Shown here: in pieces, positions 41,535-50,659 of the stretch
How the letters are laid out: each line of letters opens with the position of its first letter
How positions within the stretch are numbered: the stretch's first letter is position 1
Origin: Comamonas odontotermitis
GTDB lineage: Bacteria > Pseudomonadota > Gammaproteobacteria > Burkholderiales > Burkholderiaceae_C
Direction of reading: 5' to 3'
DNA length: 64,000 nt
NCBI RefSeq assembly: GCF_014207855.1
Contig: NZ_JACHKZ010000002.1
Location: forward strand, 124,001-188,000
The notes under the pieces: model-generated
What the model was told of the DNA's origin: nothing
What the model saw: only the letters and a program-made list of their open reading frames with translations
Databases searched by the model: none
Program-made: the position numbers and the translations under genes

Positions 41535-42221
41535 TCAGCGGGCGGCGCCGGCCGGTGGCTGGCGCCGCGTGATGTGGATGGGTTGCGGGGTGCCCGGTGC
41601 GGCCTGCCCCTGGCTGTTGCAGCCGCCGAAAGCTGCTGGCTCTTCCCAGCTTGCATCGAGCGATTCGTCGGCGGGCAAGGAAGCGGCTGGCGTATCGGCC
41701 ACCACCGGCTGGCCTGCCAGGTCAAGCACGGCAGACACCACGGCGGCATAGTCGCTTTGGCGGCGCACCAGGGCCGCAGCGATGGACTGCAGAATGTGGG
41801 CGAACTCTCCAATGAAGGCTCGCGCCTCCTGTGTGGGCTGGGTGGAGGCAAACTCCAGCAGCACGGTCAGGTGGTCTGGCAGCTCGGCCGGATCGAGCAG
41901 CAGACCCGCTTGCTCGTAGGTCTTCACCAGGTCGACCATGGCCGGGCCGCGGTCACGCGAATCGCCGTGCACATGCTCGAACAAATGCAGCGCCGTGCCC
42001 CGGCCACGGTCAAACAGGTCTACGTAGCTGGCTTCGGCATCCATGCCTTCTGCCAGCAGGCGATCCATCAGAGCGTCAAGTTCGGAGCGGCGCACATTGC
42101 CCAGGGCGTTCTCGGCATTCAGCGCGGTATGGATGTCGACCAGATGGCCACGCATATCGGCATCCGGGTAGCGCAGCAGGTGGGCCAGTGCGCGCAGCGT
42201 GAAGCTGATGCTGTCTTTCAT
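41535..42221 (-). CDS. narJ: nitrate reductase molybdenum cofactor assembly chaperone
   Basis: A 228-residue soluble helical chaperone that binds NarG and allows insertion of the molybdenum cofactor before membrane attachment. Family stretches are SYVDLFDRGRGTALHLFEHVHGDSRDRG. The ATG at 42221 is chosen over an upstream GTG because GAGGAG lies eight bases before it. It follows narH by 11 bp. Confidence 0.94.
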   Translation of the reverse strand: MKDSISFTLRALAHLLRYPDADMRGHLVDIHTALNAENALGNVRRSELDALMDRLLAEGMDAEASYVDLFDRGRGTALHLFEHVHGDSRDRGPAMVDLVKTYEQAGLLLDPAELPDHLTVLLEFASTQPTQEARAFIGEFAHILQSIAAALVRRQSDYAAVVSAVLDLAGQPVVADTPAASLPADESLDASWEEPAAFGGCNSQGQAAPGTPQPIHITRRQPPAGAAR

Positions 42222-42232
42222 GTCTTCGCTCC

Positions 42233-43756
42233 TCACAGCGTTGCCTTGATGGGAATGGTGCGCTTCTTCTCGCTGCCAAACAGGCTGGTTTCGGTCTCAC
42301 CCTCGCTACAGCCATTGCCAAAGGAGAAGCCGCAGCCGCCGCGCACATTGAAGGCGTTTTCGGCATATTCGCGGTGCGTGGTGGGGATGACGAAGCGGTC
42401 TTCGTAATTGGCGATGGCCATGATCTGGTACATCTCTTCGGCCTCGGCCACAGACAGCTGCGCCTGTTGCAGTGCAGCCTGGTTGGGCATGCCTTCCACA
42501 TGCTTGCCGCGCTGGTAGGCGCGCATGGCCAGCATGCGCTCCAGCGCCCGCACCACAGGCACGGTGTCGCCTGCCGTGAGCAGGTTGGCCAGGTATTTGA
42601 CAGGAATGCGCAGCTGGTTCACATCCGGCAGCTCGCCGTTGGCACTCACGTAGCCAGCCTGGGCCGCCGCAGTGATGGGCGACAGCGGCGGCACGTACCA
42701 GACCATCGGCAACGTGCGGTACTCGGGGTGCAGCGGCAGCGCGACCTTCCAGTCCACCGCCATTTTGTAGACGGGGCTGTTGCGCGCAGCGATCAGCCAG
42801 GCCTCGGGGATGCCGTCGCGGCGGGCCTGCGCGATCACGGCCGGGTCGTTCGGGTCGAGGAAGATGTCCAGCTGAGCCTGGTACAGGTCCTTGTCCTTTT
42901 CGACGCTGGCGGCCTGCTCAATGCGGTCGGCGTCGTAGAGCAGCACGCCCAGATAGCGGATGCGGCCGACGCAGGTTTCCGAGCATACGGTGGGCTGCCC
43001 GGCTTCAATGCGCGGGTAGCAGAAGATGCACTTTTCGGCCTTGCCACTCTTCCAGTTGTAGTAAATCTTCTTGTACGGGCAGCCAGAGACGCACATGCGC
43101 CAGCCACGGCACTTGTCCTGGTCGATCAGCACGATGCCGTCTTCCTCGCGCTTGTAGATCGAGCCACTGGGGCAGCTCGCCACGCAGGCGGGGTTGAGGC
43201 AGTGCTCGCACAGACGCGGCAGGTACATCATGAAGGTGTTCTCGAACTGGCCGTAGATGTCTTTCTGCACCTCGTCAAAGTTCTTGTCCCTGCTGCGTTT
43301 GCTGAATTCGCCGCCCAGGATTTCCTCCCAGTTCGGGCCCCACTCGATCTTCTCCATGCGCTGGCCGGTGATCAGGCTGCGCGGGCGAGCGGTAGGCGCC
43401 GCCTTCATCTCCTTGGCCGTCTGCAGGTGGTCGTAGTCGAAGGTGAAGGGCTCGTAGTAGTCGTCAATCTCCGGCAGATTGGGATTGGCGAAAATCTTCA
43501 TCAAGAGCTGCCACTTGCCGCCCTGGCGCGGCACGATGGAGCCGTCGGCCTTGCGGGTCCAGCCGCCATTCCAGCGCTCCTGGTTTTCCCACTCCTTGGG
43601 GTAGCCAATGCCGGGTTTGGTCTCGACGTTGTTGAACCAGGCGTATTCCACGCCGGGGCGGCTGGTCCAGACGTTCTTGCAGGTCACGCTGCAGGTGTGG
43701 CAGCCGATGCATTTGTCCAGGTTCAGCACCATGCCGATCTGTGCACGTACTTTCAT
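42233..43756 (-). CDS. narH: respiratory nitrate reductase beta subunit
   Basis: A 507-residue iron-sulfur subunit that carries electrons from NarI to NarG. Cluster motifs are CIGCHTCSVTC (16-26), CEHCLNPACVASCP, CRGWRMCVSGCP (the Trp marks the 3Fe-4S centre) and CIFCYPR...CSETC. AAGGAAA precedes the ATG. Length and order are normal. Confidence 0.97.
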   Translation of the reverse strand: MKVRAQIGMVLNLDKCIGCHTCSVTCKNVWTSRPGVEYAWFNNVETKPGIGYPKEWENQERWNGGWTRKADGSIVPRQGGKWQLLMKIFANPNLPEIDDYYEPFTFDYDHLQTAKEMKAAPTARPRSLITGQRMEKIEWGPNWEEILGGEFSKRSRDKNFDEVQKDIYGQFENTFMMYLPRLCEHCLNPACVASCPSGSIYKREEDGIVLIDQDKCRGWRMCVSGCPYKKIYYNWKSGKAEKCIFCYPRIEAGQPTVCSETCVGRIRYLGVLLYDADRIEQAASVEKDKDLYQAQLDIFLDPNDPAVIAQARRDGIPEAWLIAARNSPVYKMAVDWKVALPLHPEYRTLPMVWYVPPLSPITAAAQAGYVSANGELPDVNQLRIPVKYLANLLTAGDTVPVVRALERMLAMRAYQRGKHVEGMPNQAALQQAQLSVAEAEEMYQIMAIANYEDRFVIPTTHREYAENAFNVRGGCGFSFGNGCSEGETETSLFGSEKKRTIPIKATL

Positions 43757-43785
43757 CGCGGTTTCCTTGTTCTTTCTGATCGGAA

Positions 43786-46700
43786 TCAGGGGTTCTCGCC
43801 CTGCGACTGGTAAGCGCCAGCCAAGTGGTCATCGCGCGGCGTGTCCAGCCAGTCCACCTTGGCCATCTTGCGCACGACGACGAATTCGTCACGGTTGGTG
43901 CCGATGGTTCCGTAGTAGTTGAAGCCGTAGCTGTACTGCGCGTAACCGCCGATCATGTGCGTGGGCTTGAGCACGATGCGCGTGACCGAGTTGTGGATAC
44001 CGCCACGCACGCCGGTGATCTCGCTGCCGGGCGTGTTGATGATCTTTTCCTGCGCGTGATACATCAGCACCATGCCGGGATTGACGCGCTGGCTCACCAC
44101 CGCACGCACGGCGACTGCACCGTTGAGGTTGAACATCTCCATCCAGTCGTTGTCCTCGATACCTGCGCGCTTGGCGTCCTCTTCGCTGATCCACGCCACG
44201 GGGCCGCCCCGGTTGAGGGTGAGCATCAGCAGGTTGTCGGTGTACGTGCTGTGGATGCCCCATTTTTGGTGCGGAGTGATGAAGTTGAGCTGGATCTCGG
44301 GGTGCCCATTGGGTTTGATACCCTGCATGCCAGCGGTGGCCTTCATGTCGACAGGCGGACGGTAGCTGGAGAAGCCCTCGCCGAAGGCAACCATCCAGGG
44401 GTGATCCTGGTAGAACTGCTGGCGGCCGGTGAGCGTGCGCCATGGAATCAGCTCGTGCACATTGGTGTAGCCCGCGTTGTAGCTCACCGTCTCACTCTCG
44501 ATGCCGCTCCAGGTGGGCGAGCTGATGATCTTGCGCGGCTGCGCCTGGATGTCGCGGTAGCGGATCTTTTCGTCCTCGCGGTACAGCGCCAGGTGTTTGT
44601 GTTCACGGCCCGTGGCCTTCTCCAGCGCCTCCCATGCCTTCACGGCCACGTGGCCATTGGTCTCGGGTGCCAACTGCAGGATGACTTCGCAGGCGTCGAT
44701 ATCGCTGACGATGCGTGGGCGGCCCTCAGTCACGCCAGGCTCAGTGGTCAGGCCATTCAACTGGCCCAGCTGTTCCACCTCGGTACCGGTTTTCCAGTTG
44801 ATGCCCTTGCCGCCGTTGCCCAGCTTATCCATCAGCGGGCCCAGCGCGGTAAAGCGCTTGTAGGTGTTGGGGTAGTCGCGTTCCACCACCGTGACCTGCG
44901 GCGCTGTCTTGCCGGGGATGAGGTCGCACTCGCCCTTCTTCCATTCGGCCACGCCATAGGGTTGCGCCAGCTCGGCGGGGGTGTCGTGCATCAACGGTGT
45001 GAGCACGGTGTCGCGTTCCACGCCAAGATGGCCCACGCAGACCTCACTGAAAGCCTTGGCAAAACCTTTGTAGATTTCCCAGTCGGAACGCGATTCCCAC
45101 ACCGGATCGACCGCTGCCGACAGCGGGTGGATGAAGGGGTGCATGTCGCTGGTGTTGAGGTCGTTCTTCTCGTACCAGCTGGCCGTGGGCAGAACCACAT
45201 CGGAGTAGAGGCAGGTCGTGCTCATGCGGAAATCGAGCGTGACCAACAGATCCAGCTTGCCTTGGGGTGCCTGGGCATGCCAGGTCACCTCTTCAGGCTT
45301 GGCATCTTGCGGCCCCAGGTCCTTGCCCTGCACGCCGTTGTCGGTGCCCAGCAGGTGTTTGCAGAAATACTCGTGCCCCTTGCCGCTGGAGCCCAGCAGG
45401 TTGCTGCGCCACACGAAGAGGTTGCGCGGCCAGTTCTCGGGGGCGTCCGGGTCTTCGCAGCTCATTGCGAGGCTTCCGCTCTTGAGGCTTTGGGCCACAT
45501 AGTCGCGCGGCGCCATGCCTGCCGCATCAGCCTGCGCAGCAATCAACAGCGGATTGGCCTTGAGCTGCGGCGCACTTGGCAACCACCCCATGCGCTCGGC
45601 ACGCACGTTGTAGTCGATCATGCTGCCGCCGTACTGGCTGCGATCGGCCAGCGGGCTGACGATCTCTTCCATGCCCAGTTTCTCGTAGCGCCACTGGTCG
45701 GTGTGCGCATAGAAGAAGCTGGTGCTGTTTTGCTGGCGTGGTGGCCGCGCCCAGTCCAGTGCGAAGGCCAACGCCGTCCATCCGGTCTGCGGGCGCAGCT
45801 TTTCCTGGCCCACGTAGTGCGACCAGCCCCCGCCGCTCTGGCCAATACAGCCGCATAGCATCAGCAGGTTGATGACGCCACGGTAGTTCATGTCGCAGTG
45901 GTACCAGTGGTTCATCGCCGCACCGATGATGACCATGGATTTACCGCGCGTCTTGTCTGCGTTGTCGGCAAATTCGCGCGCCACGGTGATGATATGCTGA
46001 CGCGGCACGCCAGTGATCTGCTCAGCCCACGCGGGCGTGTAGGGCGCATTGTCGTCATAGCTGGCAGCGCCGCTGCCCAGGCCACGGTTGATACCGTACT
46101 GCGCCGCTTGCAGGTCGAACACGGTGGCGACCAATGCATCGCGGTACTCGCCATCGCACCCCAGGCGCAGGCGCACAGCTGGTACGCGGGCACGGTTCAC
46201 ATCGCCCTGCTGTTCATTGGCCGTGAAATGTGGTGTATCAATGCCTCCGAAGTACGGAAAGCCCACATCGACGATTTCATGCGCCTGGCTCCCGTCTTCC
46301 AGCACCGAGAGCTTGAGTTTCACCTCGGCGCCGTGGCGCGCCTCCTTGGCCTCCAGGTTCCATTTACCAGCGTCGTCGCGGCCCTCTGTGCCCCAGCGGA
46401 AACCGATGGAGCCATGCGGTAGCACAGCACGGCCATCGCTGTCGAAAGCCATGGTCTTCCACTCTGGGTTGTTCTGCTGCCCGAGCTTGCCATTGAAGTC
46501 GCTGGCACGCAGGTAGCGGCCCGGCACCTGCATCACACTGCCGTCGGGCAGGGTTTTGCTCTCCAGCAGGACCAGCATCGGCAGGTCGGTGTAGCGGCGT
46601 GCGTAATCGTCGAAGTATTCGCTGCGCCGGTCGAAGTAGAACTCCTTGAACGCCACATGGCCCATGGCCATGGCCAGCGCCGCGTCGGTGCCCTGCGTGG

Positions 46701-47592
46701 GATGCAGCCAGACGTCGGAGAGTTTGGCCACTTCGCTGTAGTCGGGCGTCACGGCCACCGTCTTGGCGCCCTTGTAGCGCACCTCGGTAAAGAAGTGAGC
46801 ATCAGGCGTGCGTGTCTGCGGCACGTTGGAGCCCCAGGCAATGATGTAGCTGCTGTTGTACCAGTCAGCCGATTCAGGCACGTCGGTTTGCTCGCCCCAG
46901 ACCTGCGGGCTGGCGGGCGGCAGATCGCAATACCAATCGTAGAAGCTCATGCATACGCCGCCAATCAGGCTCAGGTAGCGGCTGCCCGCTGCATAGCTGA
47001 CCATGCTCATGGCTGGAATGGGCGAAAAGCCGATGATGCGATCAGGCCCATGTTGCTTGATGGTGTAGACGTTGGCCGCAGCCACGAGCTGGTTGACCTC
47101 GTCCCACGTGCTGCGCACGAATCCGCCCATGCCGCGCACGCTTTGGTAATCGCGCCGCGCAGTATCGTCCTGCACGATCAGGGCCCAGGCATCCACGGGC
47201 GTTTTGGCCACCGCCAGCGCAGCGCGCCAGCGCTCCAGCAGGCGGCCTCGCACCATCGGGTATTTCACGCGGTTGGCGCTGTACAGGTACCAGCTGTAGC
47301 TGGCGCCGCGCGCGCAGCCGCGCGGCTCGTGGTTGGGCATGTCCCAGCGGGTGCGGGGGTAGTCGGTCTGCTGGGTTTCCCAGGTGACGATACCGCCCTT
47401 GACATAGATTTTCCAGGAGCACGAACCGGTGCAGTTCACGCCGTGCGTGCTGCGCACGATCTTGTCGTGCGACCAGCGGGCGCGGTAGGCATCTTCCCAG
47501 GTGCGGTCTTCGCCCGTGGTGCGGCCGTGGCCGTCGGCAAAGCTCTCCTTGGGCAGGCGAAAGTGGGTGAGGCGGTCGAGGAAATGACTCAT
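43786..47592 (-). CDS. narG: respiratory nitrate reductase alpha subunit
   Basis: A 1268-residue molybdenum (bis-MGD) subunit that reduces nitrate to nitrite at the cytoplasmic side of the membrane. The FS0 cluster ligands are His50, Cys54, Cys58 and Cys93 (HGVNCTGSC...RGCARG), as in E. coli NarG. The YIIAWGSNVPQTRTPDAHF block around 220 is the usual pterin region. The ATG at 47592 gives the family N-terminus MSHFLDRL; the open frame further upstream overlaps narK2. A long antisense open frame inside it is not a gene. Confidence 0.97.
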   Translation of the reverse strand: MSHFLDRLTHFRLPKESFADGHGRTTGEDRTWEDAYRARWSHDKIVRSTHGVNCTGSCSWKIYVKGGIVTWETQQTDYPRTRWDMPNHEPRGCARGASYSWYLYSANRVKYPMVRGRLLERWRAALAVAKTPVDAWALIVQDDTARRDYQSVRGMGGFVRSTWDEVNQLVAAANVYTIKQHGPDRIIGFSPIPAMSMVSYAAGSRYLSLIGGVCMSFYDWYCDLPPASPQVWGEQTDVPESADWYNSSYIIAWGSNVPQTRTPDAHFFTEVRYKGAKTVAVTPDYSEVAKLSDVWLHPTQGTDAALAMAMGHVAFKEFYFDRRSEYFDDYARRYTDLPMLVLLESKTLPDGSVMQVPGRYLRASDFNGKLGQQNNPEWKTMAFDSDGRAVLPHGSIGFRWGTEGRDDAGKWNLEAKEARHGAEVKLKLSVLEDGSQAHEIVDVGFPYFGGIDTPHFTANEQQGDVNRARVPAVRLRLGCDGEYRDALVATVFDLQAAQYGINRGLGSGAASYDDNAPYTPAWAEQITGVPRQHIITVAREFADNADKTRGKSMVIIGAAMNHWYHCDMNYRGVINLLMLCGCIGQSGGGWSHYVGQEKLRPQTGWTALAFALDWARPPRQQNSTSFFYAHTDQWRYEKLGMEEIVSPLADRSQYGGSMIDYNVRAERMGWLPSAPQLKANPLLIAAQADAAGMAPRDYVAQSLKSGSLAMSCEDPDAPENWPRNLFVWRSNLLGSSGKGHEYFCKHLLGTDNGVQGKDLGPQDAKPEEVTWHAQAPQGKLDLLVTLDFRMSTTCLYSDVVLPTASWYEKNDLNTSDMHPFIHPLSAAVDPVWESRSDWEIYKGFAKAFSEVCVGHLGVERDTVLTPLMHDTPAELAQPYGVAEWKKGECDLIPGKTAPQVTVVERDYPNTYKRFTALGPLMDKLGNGGKGINWKTGTEVEQLGQLNGLTTEPGVTEGRPRIVSDIDACEVILQLAPETNGHVAVKAWEALEKATGREHKHLALYREDEKIRYRDIQAQPRKIISSPTWSGIESETVSYNAGYTNVHELIPWRTLTGRQQFYQDHPWMVAFGEGFSSYRPPVDMKATAGMQGIKPNGHPEIQLNFITPHQKWGIHSTYTDNLLMLTLNRGGPVAWISEEDAKRAGIEDNDWMEMFNLNGAVAVRAVVSQRVNPGMVLMYHAQEKIINTPGSEITGVRGGIHNSVTRIVLKPTHMIGGYAQYSYGFNYYGTIGTNRDEFVVVRKMAKVDWLDTPRDDHLAGAYQSQGENP

Positions 47593-47618
47593 GGTGGTTC
47601 TCGTTTTCTCGTGATAGG

Positions 47619-49055
47619 TCAGCAGGGCATGGCGGCTTGGCGGCGTGCATAGCACCACCAGGTAATGACCACGCACAACAGGTAGAAGGCGGCAAAGACC
47701 CACAGCGCGGCCTCTGGCCCACCGGTTGCAGCAATGGATGAGCCGTAGCCCTTGGGAATGAAGAAGCCACCGTAGGCGCCGAATGCGCCAGCAAAGCCCA
47801 CTGCGGCGGCGCCCCGTACATTGCCTTCTTTGATGGCTGCGGCCTGCGATGCGTCATCCTTGCCGGCCTGGCGCAGTGCGAGCTGGTTGAAGATGATTGG
47901 AATCATGCGGAATGTCGATCCGTTGCCGATCCCCGTGGTGACGAACAGCAGCAGGAACATGAGGAAGAAGCCGGTAAAGCTGCCTTCCGCAGGACCAGCG
48001 GACAGTGCCAGACCGCTCGCGCCCTTGGGCAGGAAATACAGCACCCCCAGCACCGCCAGCGCCATCACCAGGAAGTTCCACATGGTGACCACACCGCCAC
48101 CCACCTTGTCGGCAAGCCAACCGCCAAAAGGCCGCACCACGGCGCCCACCAGCGGGCCAAGCCATGCGTATGACAGCGGATTGACAGCAGGAAACAGGCC
48201 TTTGATCAGCAGCGGAAAGCCTGCCGAAAAACCGATGAAGGAGCCGAAGGTGCCCAGGTACAACACGCACATGATCCAGTTGTGCGGCTGCACGAAAATC
48301 GCAGCCTGCGCGGCCACCGATGCCTTGGCATCTGCTACGTCATTCATCGTGAACCAGGCCACCACCGAGGTCAGGGCAATCCATGGCACCCAGATGAACG
48401 CGGCGTTCTGCATCCACACCTGCACCTGGGCACCGCCCTTGGTGACGGTCTGTGGATCGCCGCCGAAGATACCCAGCAGCCCGGCCGTGACAACGATGGG
48501 GCTGAGGAACTGCACCACCGAAACACCCAGGTTGCCCAGGCCAGCATTCACGCCCAGCGCGGAACCCTTGCGATCCTTGGGAAAAAAGTAGCTGATGTTG
48601 GCCATGCTGGAGCTGAAATTGCCGCCGCCCAGGCCGCACAGCAGTGCCAGGATCAGCATCGTGGGATAGGGCGTGCTCGGGTCTTGCACCGCGATGCCGA
48701 TGCCGATGGCCGGGATCAGCAGGCTCGCGGTGGAGATTGCCGTCCAGCGGCGACCGCCGACCAAGGGCACCATGAACGAATAGAAGATGCGCAGCGTGGC
48801 GCCAGACAGCGCGGGCGCCGCTGCCAGCCAGAAGAGCTGGTTGGTCGAATACTGGAAGCCCAGGCCCGGCAGGCTGACGGCAACGACACTCCAGACCTGC
48901 CAGACGGCAAACGCCAGAAAGAGGGCAGGTACCGAGACCCACAGGTTGAGCTTGGCGATGGCTTCGCCCTCTTTTTCCCAGAAGGCCTTGTCCTCCGGGG
49001 TCCAGATCTTCAAGGTGCTGCCGCGGCGCGGCGCAGTGGTGGTTGTGGTGTTCAT
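47619..49055 (-). CDS. narK2: nitrate/nitrite antiporter, NarK type
   Basis: A 478-residue major facilitator protein with about twelve spans, closest in pattern to E. coli NarK (WTPEDKAFWEKEG near the N-terminus, SFMVPLVGGRRWTA, GLGGGNFSSSMANISYFFP with the NNP signature). It should exchange external nitrate for internal nitrite. It lies 26 bp before narG and 33 bp after narK1. Confidence 0.94.
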   Translation of the reverse strand: MNTTTTTAPRRGSTLKIWTPEDKAFWEKEGEAIAKLNLWVSVPALFLAFAVWQVWSVVAVSLPGLGFQYSTNQLFWLAAAPALSGATLRIFYSFMVPLVGGRRWTAISTASLLIPAIGIGIAVQDPSTPYPTMLILALLCGLGGGNFSSSMANISYFFPKDRKGSALGVNAGLGNLGVSVVQFLSPIVVTAGLLGIFGGDPQTVTKGGAQVQVWMQNAAFIWVPWIALTSVVAWFTMNDVADAKASVAAQAAIFVQPHNWIMCVLYLGTFGSFIGFSAGFPLLIKGLFPAVNPLSYAWLGPLVGAVVRPFGGWLADKVGGGVVTMWNFLVMALAVLGVLYFLPKGASGLALSAGPAEGSFTGFFLMFLLLFVTTGIGNGSTFRMIPIIFNQLALRQAGKDDASQAAAIKEGNVRGAAAVGFAGAFGAYGGFFIPKGYGSSIAATGGPEAALWVFAAFYLLCVVITWWCYARRQAAMPC

Positions 49056-49088
49056 GGAGATTCTTTCCAGGGGATATTCAGTCGGCGT

Positions 49089-50357
49089 TCATGCGCTTGG
49101 GGTGGCCACGCCGCCCATCAGGTCGGTATGGCGCACCTCGGTCCAGTACATCCAGATGAGGGACACCCAGACCACGCCGTAGAGCAACATGAAGGCGCTG
49201 GAGCGCACGCCGGTCACATCCAGCAAGGCGCCAAATAGGATGGGCAGCACGAAACCGCCCAGCCCCCCGGCCAGGCCCACGATGCCGCTGATGGCACCGA
49301 TGTTGTCGGGGTAGTCATCGCCGATGTACTTGAAGACACTGGCCTTGCCGAAGGCGAAAGCCACGCCCAGCACGCCCATGAGCGCAGTGAAGGTGTAGAC
49401 GTTCAGCCCGACGTGGAATGTTTTGGGGCCGTTGATGGTGGCGATGGTGAAATCGGTCTGCGGGTAGCTCAGCAGGAACAGGCAGATCCAGCTCACCCAC
49501 ATCACCCACCAGGTCACCTTGTGGGCGCCATATTTGTCTGACAGCACGCCACCGATGGCGCGCAACACACCGCCAGGCAGCGAAAAGCAAGCGGCCAGGA
49601 GCGCTGCCACGCGAATATCAAGGCCGTATTCGCCCACGTAGTACTGCACCATCCACAGAGCCAGCGCCACATAGCCACCGAACACGATGCTGTAGTACTG
49701 GCAGTACTTGAGCACACGCGGGTCTTTCAAGGCCTTGAGCTGATCGACGAAACGCACATTGCTTGACACCAGATGCCGAGGATCGTGCGCACTCAGCAAC
49801 CAGAACAGCACCACGGTGCCTGCCAGGATGGCGGCATAGACCTGGGGCACCAGCGCCCAGCCGCCCGCCACCAGCAGTGCCGGTGCCAAAAATTTGTTGA
49901 CCGCCGAGCCCGAGTTGCCCGCGCCATACACACCCATCGCCATGCCCTGGCGGCTCTTGGGAAACCAGCGCGCAACGTAAGGCGTACCCACCGAGAACGA
50001 TCCGCCAGCCAGGCCAACGAACAGGCCAATCACCAGAAACTGCCAGTACTGCGTGGCATAGGCCATGAGCCAGATGGCTGGCACGGTGACGGCCATCAAT
50101 ATGGTCATCACAATCCTGCCGCCATAGCGGTCTGTCCAGATGCCCAGTGGCACCCGCACCAGCGAGCCCGACAGCACGGGCATGGCAGTGAGCAGGCCGA
50201 ACTCGGTCGCGTTCAGACCCAGTTGCTTCTTGAGCGGAATGCCGATGACGCCGAACATCATCCACACCATGAAGCAGACGGTAAAAGCCAGTGTGCTGAC
50301 GGCGAGAACGCTCCAGGCCTGACGGGAGACAGCGGGTGGTGCGGAGGCGGAATCCAT
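49089..50357 (-). CDS. narK1: nitrate transporter, NarK1 type
   Basis: A 422-residue NNP-family major facilitator protein, twelve spans, with FVGLAGGSFSVGTPYVARWFP and GIVGLAGGLGGFVLPI as signature loops. NarK1-type proteins act as proton-nitrate symporters that start nitrate uptake before the antiporter can run. The ATG at 50357 (MDSASAPP) matches the hydrophilic N-terminus. It is the first gene of the nar operon. Confidence 0.93.
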   Translation of the reverse strand: MDSASAPPAVSRQAWSVLAVSTLAFTVCFMVWMMFGVIGIPLKKQLGLNATEFGLLTAMPVLSGSLVRVPLGIWTDRYGGRIVMTILMAVTVPAIWLMAYATQYWQFLVIGLFVGLAGGSFSVGTPYVARWFPKSRQGMAMGVYGAGNSGSAVNKFLAPALLVAGGWALVPQVYAAILAGTVVLFWLLSAHDPRHLVSSNVRFVDQLKALKDPRVLKYCQYYSIVFGGYVALALWMVQYYVGEYGLDIRVAALLAACFSLPGGVLRAIGGVLSDKYGAHKVTWWVMWVSWICLFLLSYPQTDFTIATINGPKTFHVGLNVYTFTALMGVLGVAFAFGKASVFKYIGDDYPDNIGAISGIVGLAGGLGGFVLPILFGALLDVTGVRSSAFMLLYGVVWVSLIWMYWTEVRHTDLMGGVATPSA

Positions 50358-50410
50358 GGTGGGGCAGATGTTGTTGAATCTGTCCCTACTGTCGCGCGCC
50401 AGTGCGCGCC

Positions 50411-50478
50411 GCACTATCCACCTGTTAGTGCATTACGCCACGCCAAAAGAACGATGGCTGCCGCCATGCCATCGTTCT
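50411..50478 (-). promoter_or_regulatory. two leader hairpins before narK1
   Basis: On the minus strand AGAACGATGGC pairs perfectly with GCCATCGTTCT (11 bp, 9-nt loop; 50478-50448) and is followed by TTTTGG. GCACTA then pairs with TAGTGC (50431-50411, 9-nt loop). The first may end the upstream ilvA transcript; both could also act in the narK1 leader. Confidence 0.6.
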
Positions 50479-50511
50479 GAAGAACTACTGCCTCGTAATT
50501 CCCTCAAATGC

Positions 50512-50525
50512 ATGATCTGCATCAA
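50512..50525 (-). promoter_or_regulatory. FNR/DNR-type box of the nar operon
   Basis: On the minus strand TTGAT-GCAG-ATCAT, one mismatch from consensus and nearly identical to the box before the hemerythrin gene. At the usual -41.5 position the transcript would start near 50477, about 120 bp before narK1. Confidence 0.8.
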
Positions 50526-50659
50526 ACGTGAAATGCCACCCTGCAAGCAAGATGGAAAGTTTTCGCCACTTTGGCGAGTCGCTCTGCGCGGTCAACGCCC
50601 TTACCCGATGCGGCATGCTGACGACGCTCGGATGGGGTGTCGTCAGCGCCAGCGCTGCA

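Noticed and set aside
43825-45858. A 677-codon open frame on the plus strand inside narG
   Set aside because: It is antisense to a gene with full family motifs, has no recognisable protein and is explained by GC-rich codon bias.
49055-49089. A NarK1-NarK2 fusion as in Paracoccus
   Set aside because: A stop codon and a 33-bp gap separate the two genes, each with its own start.
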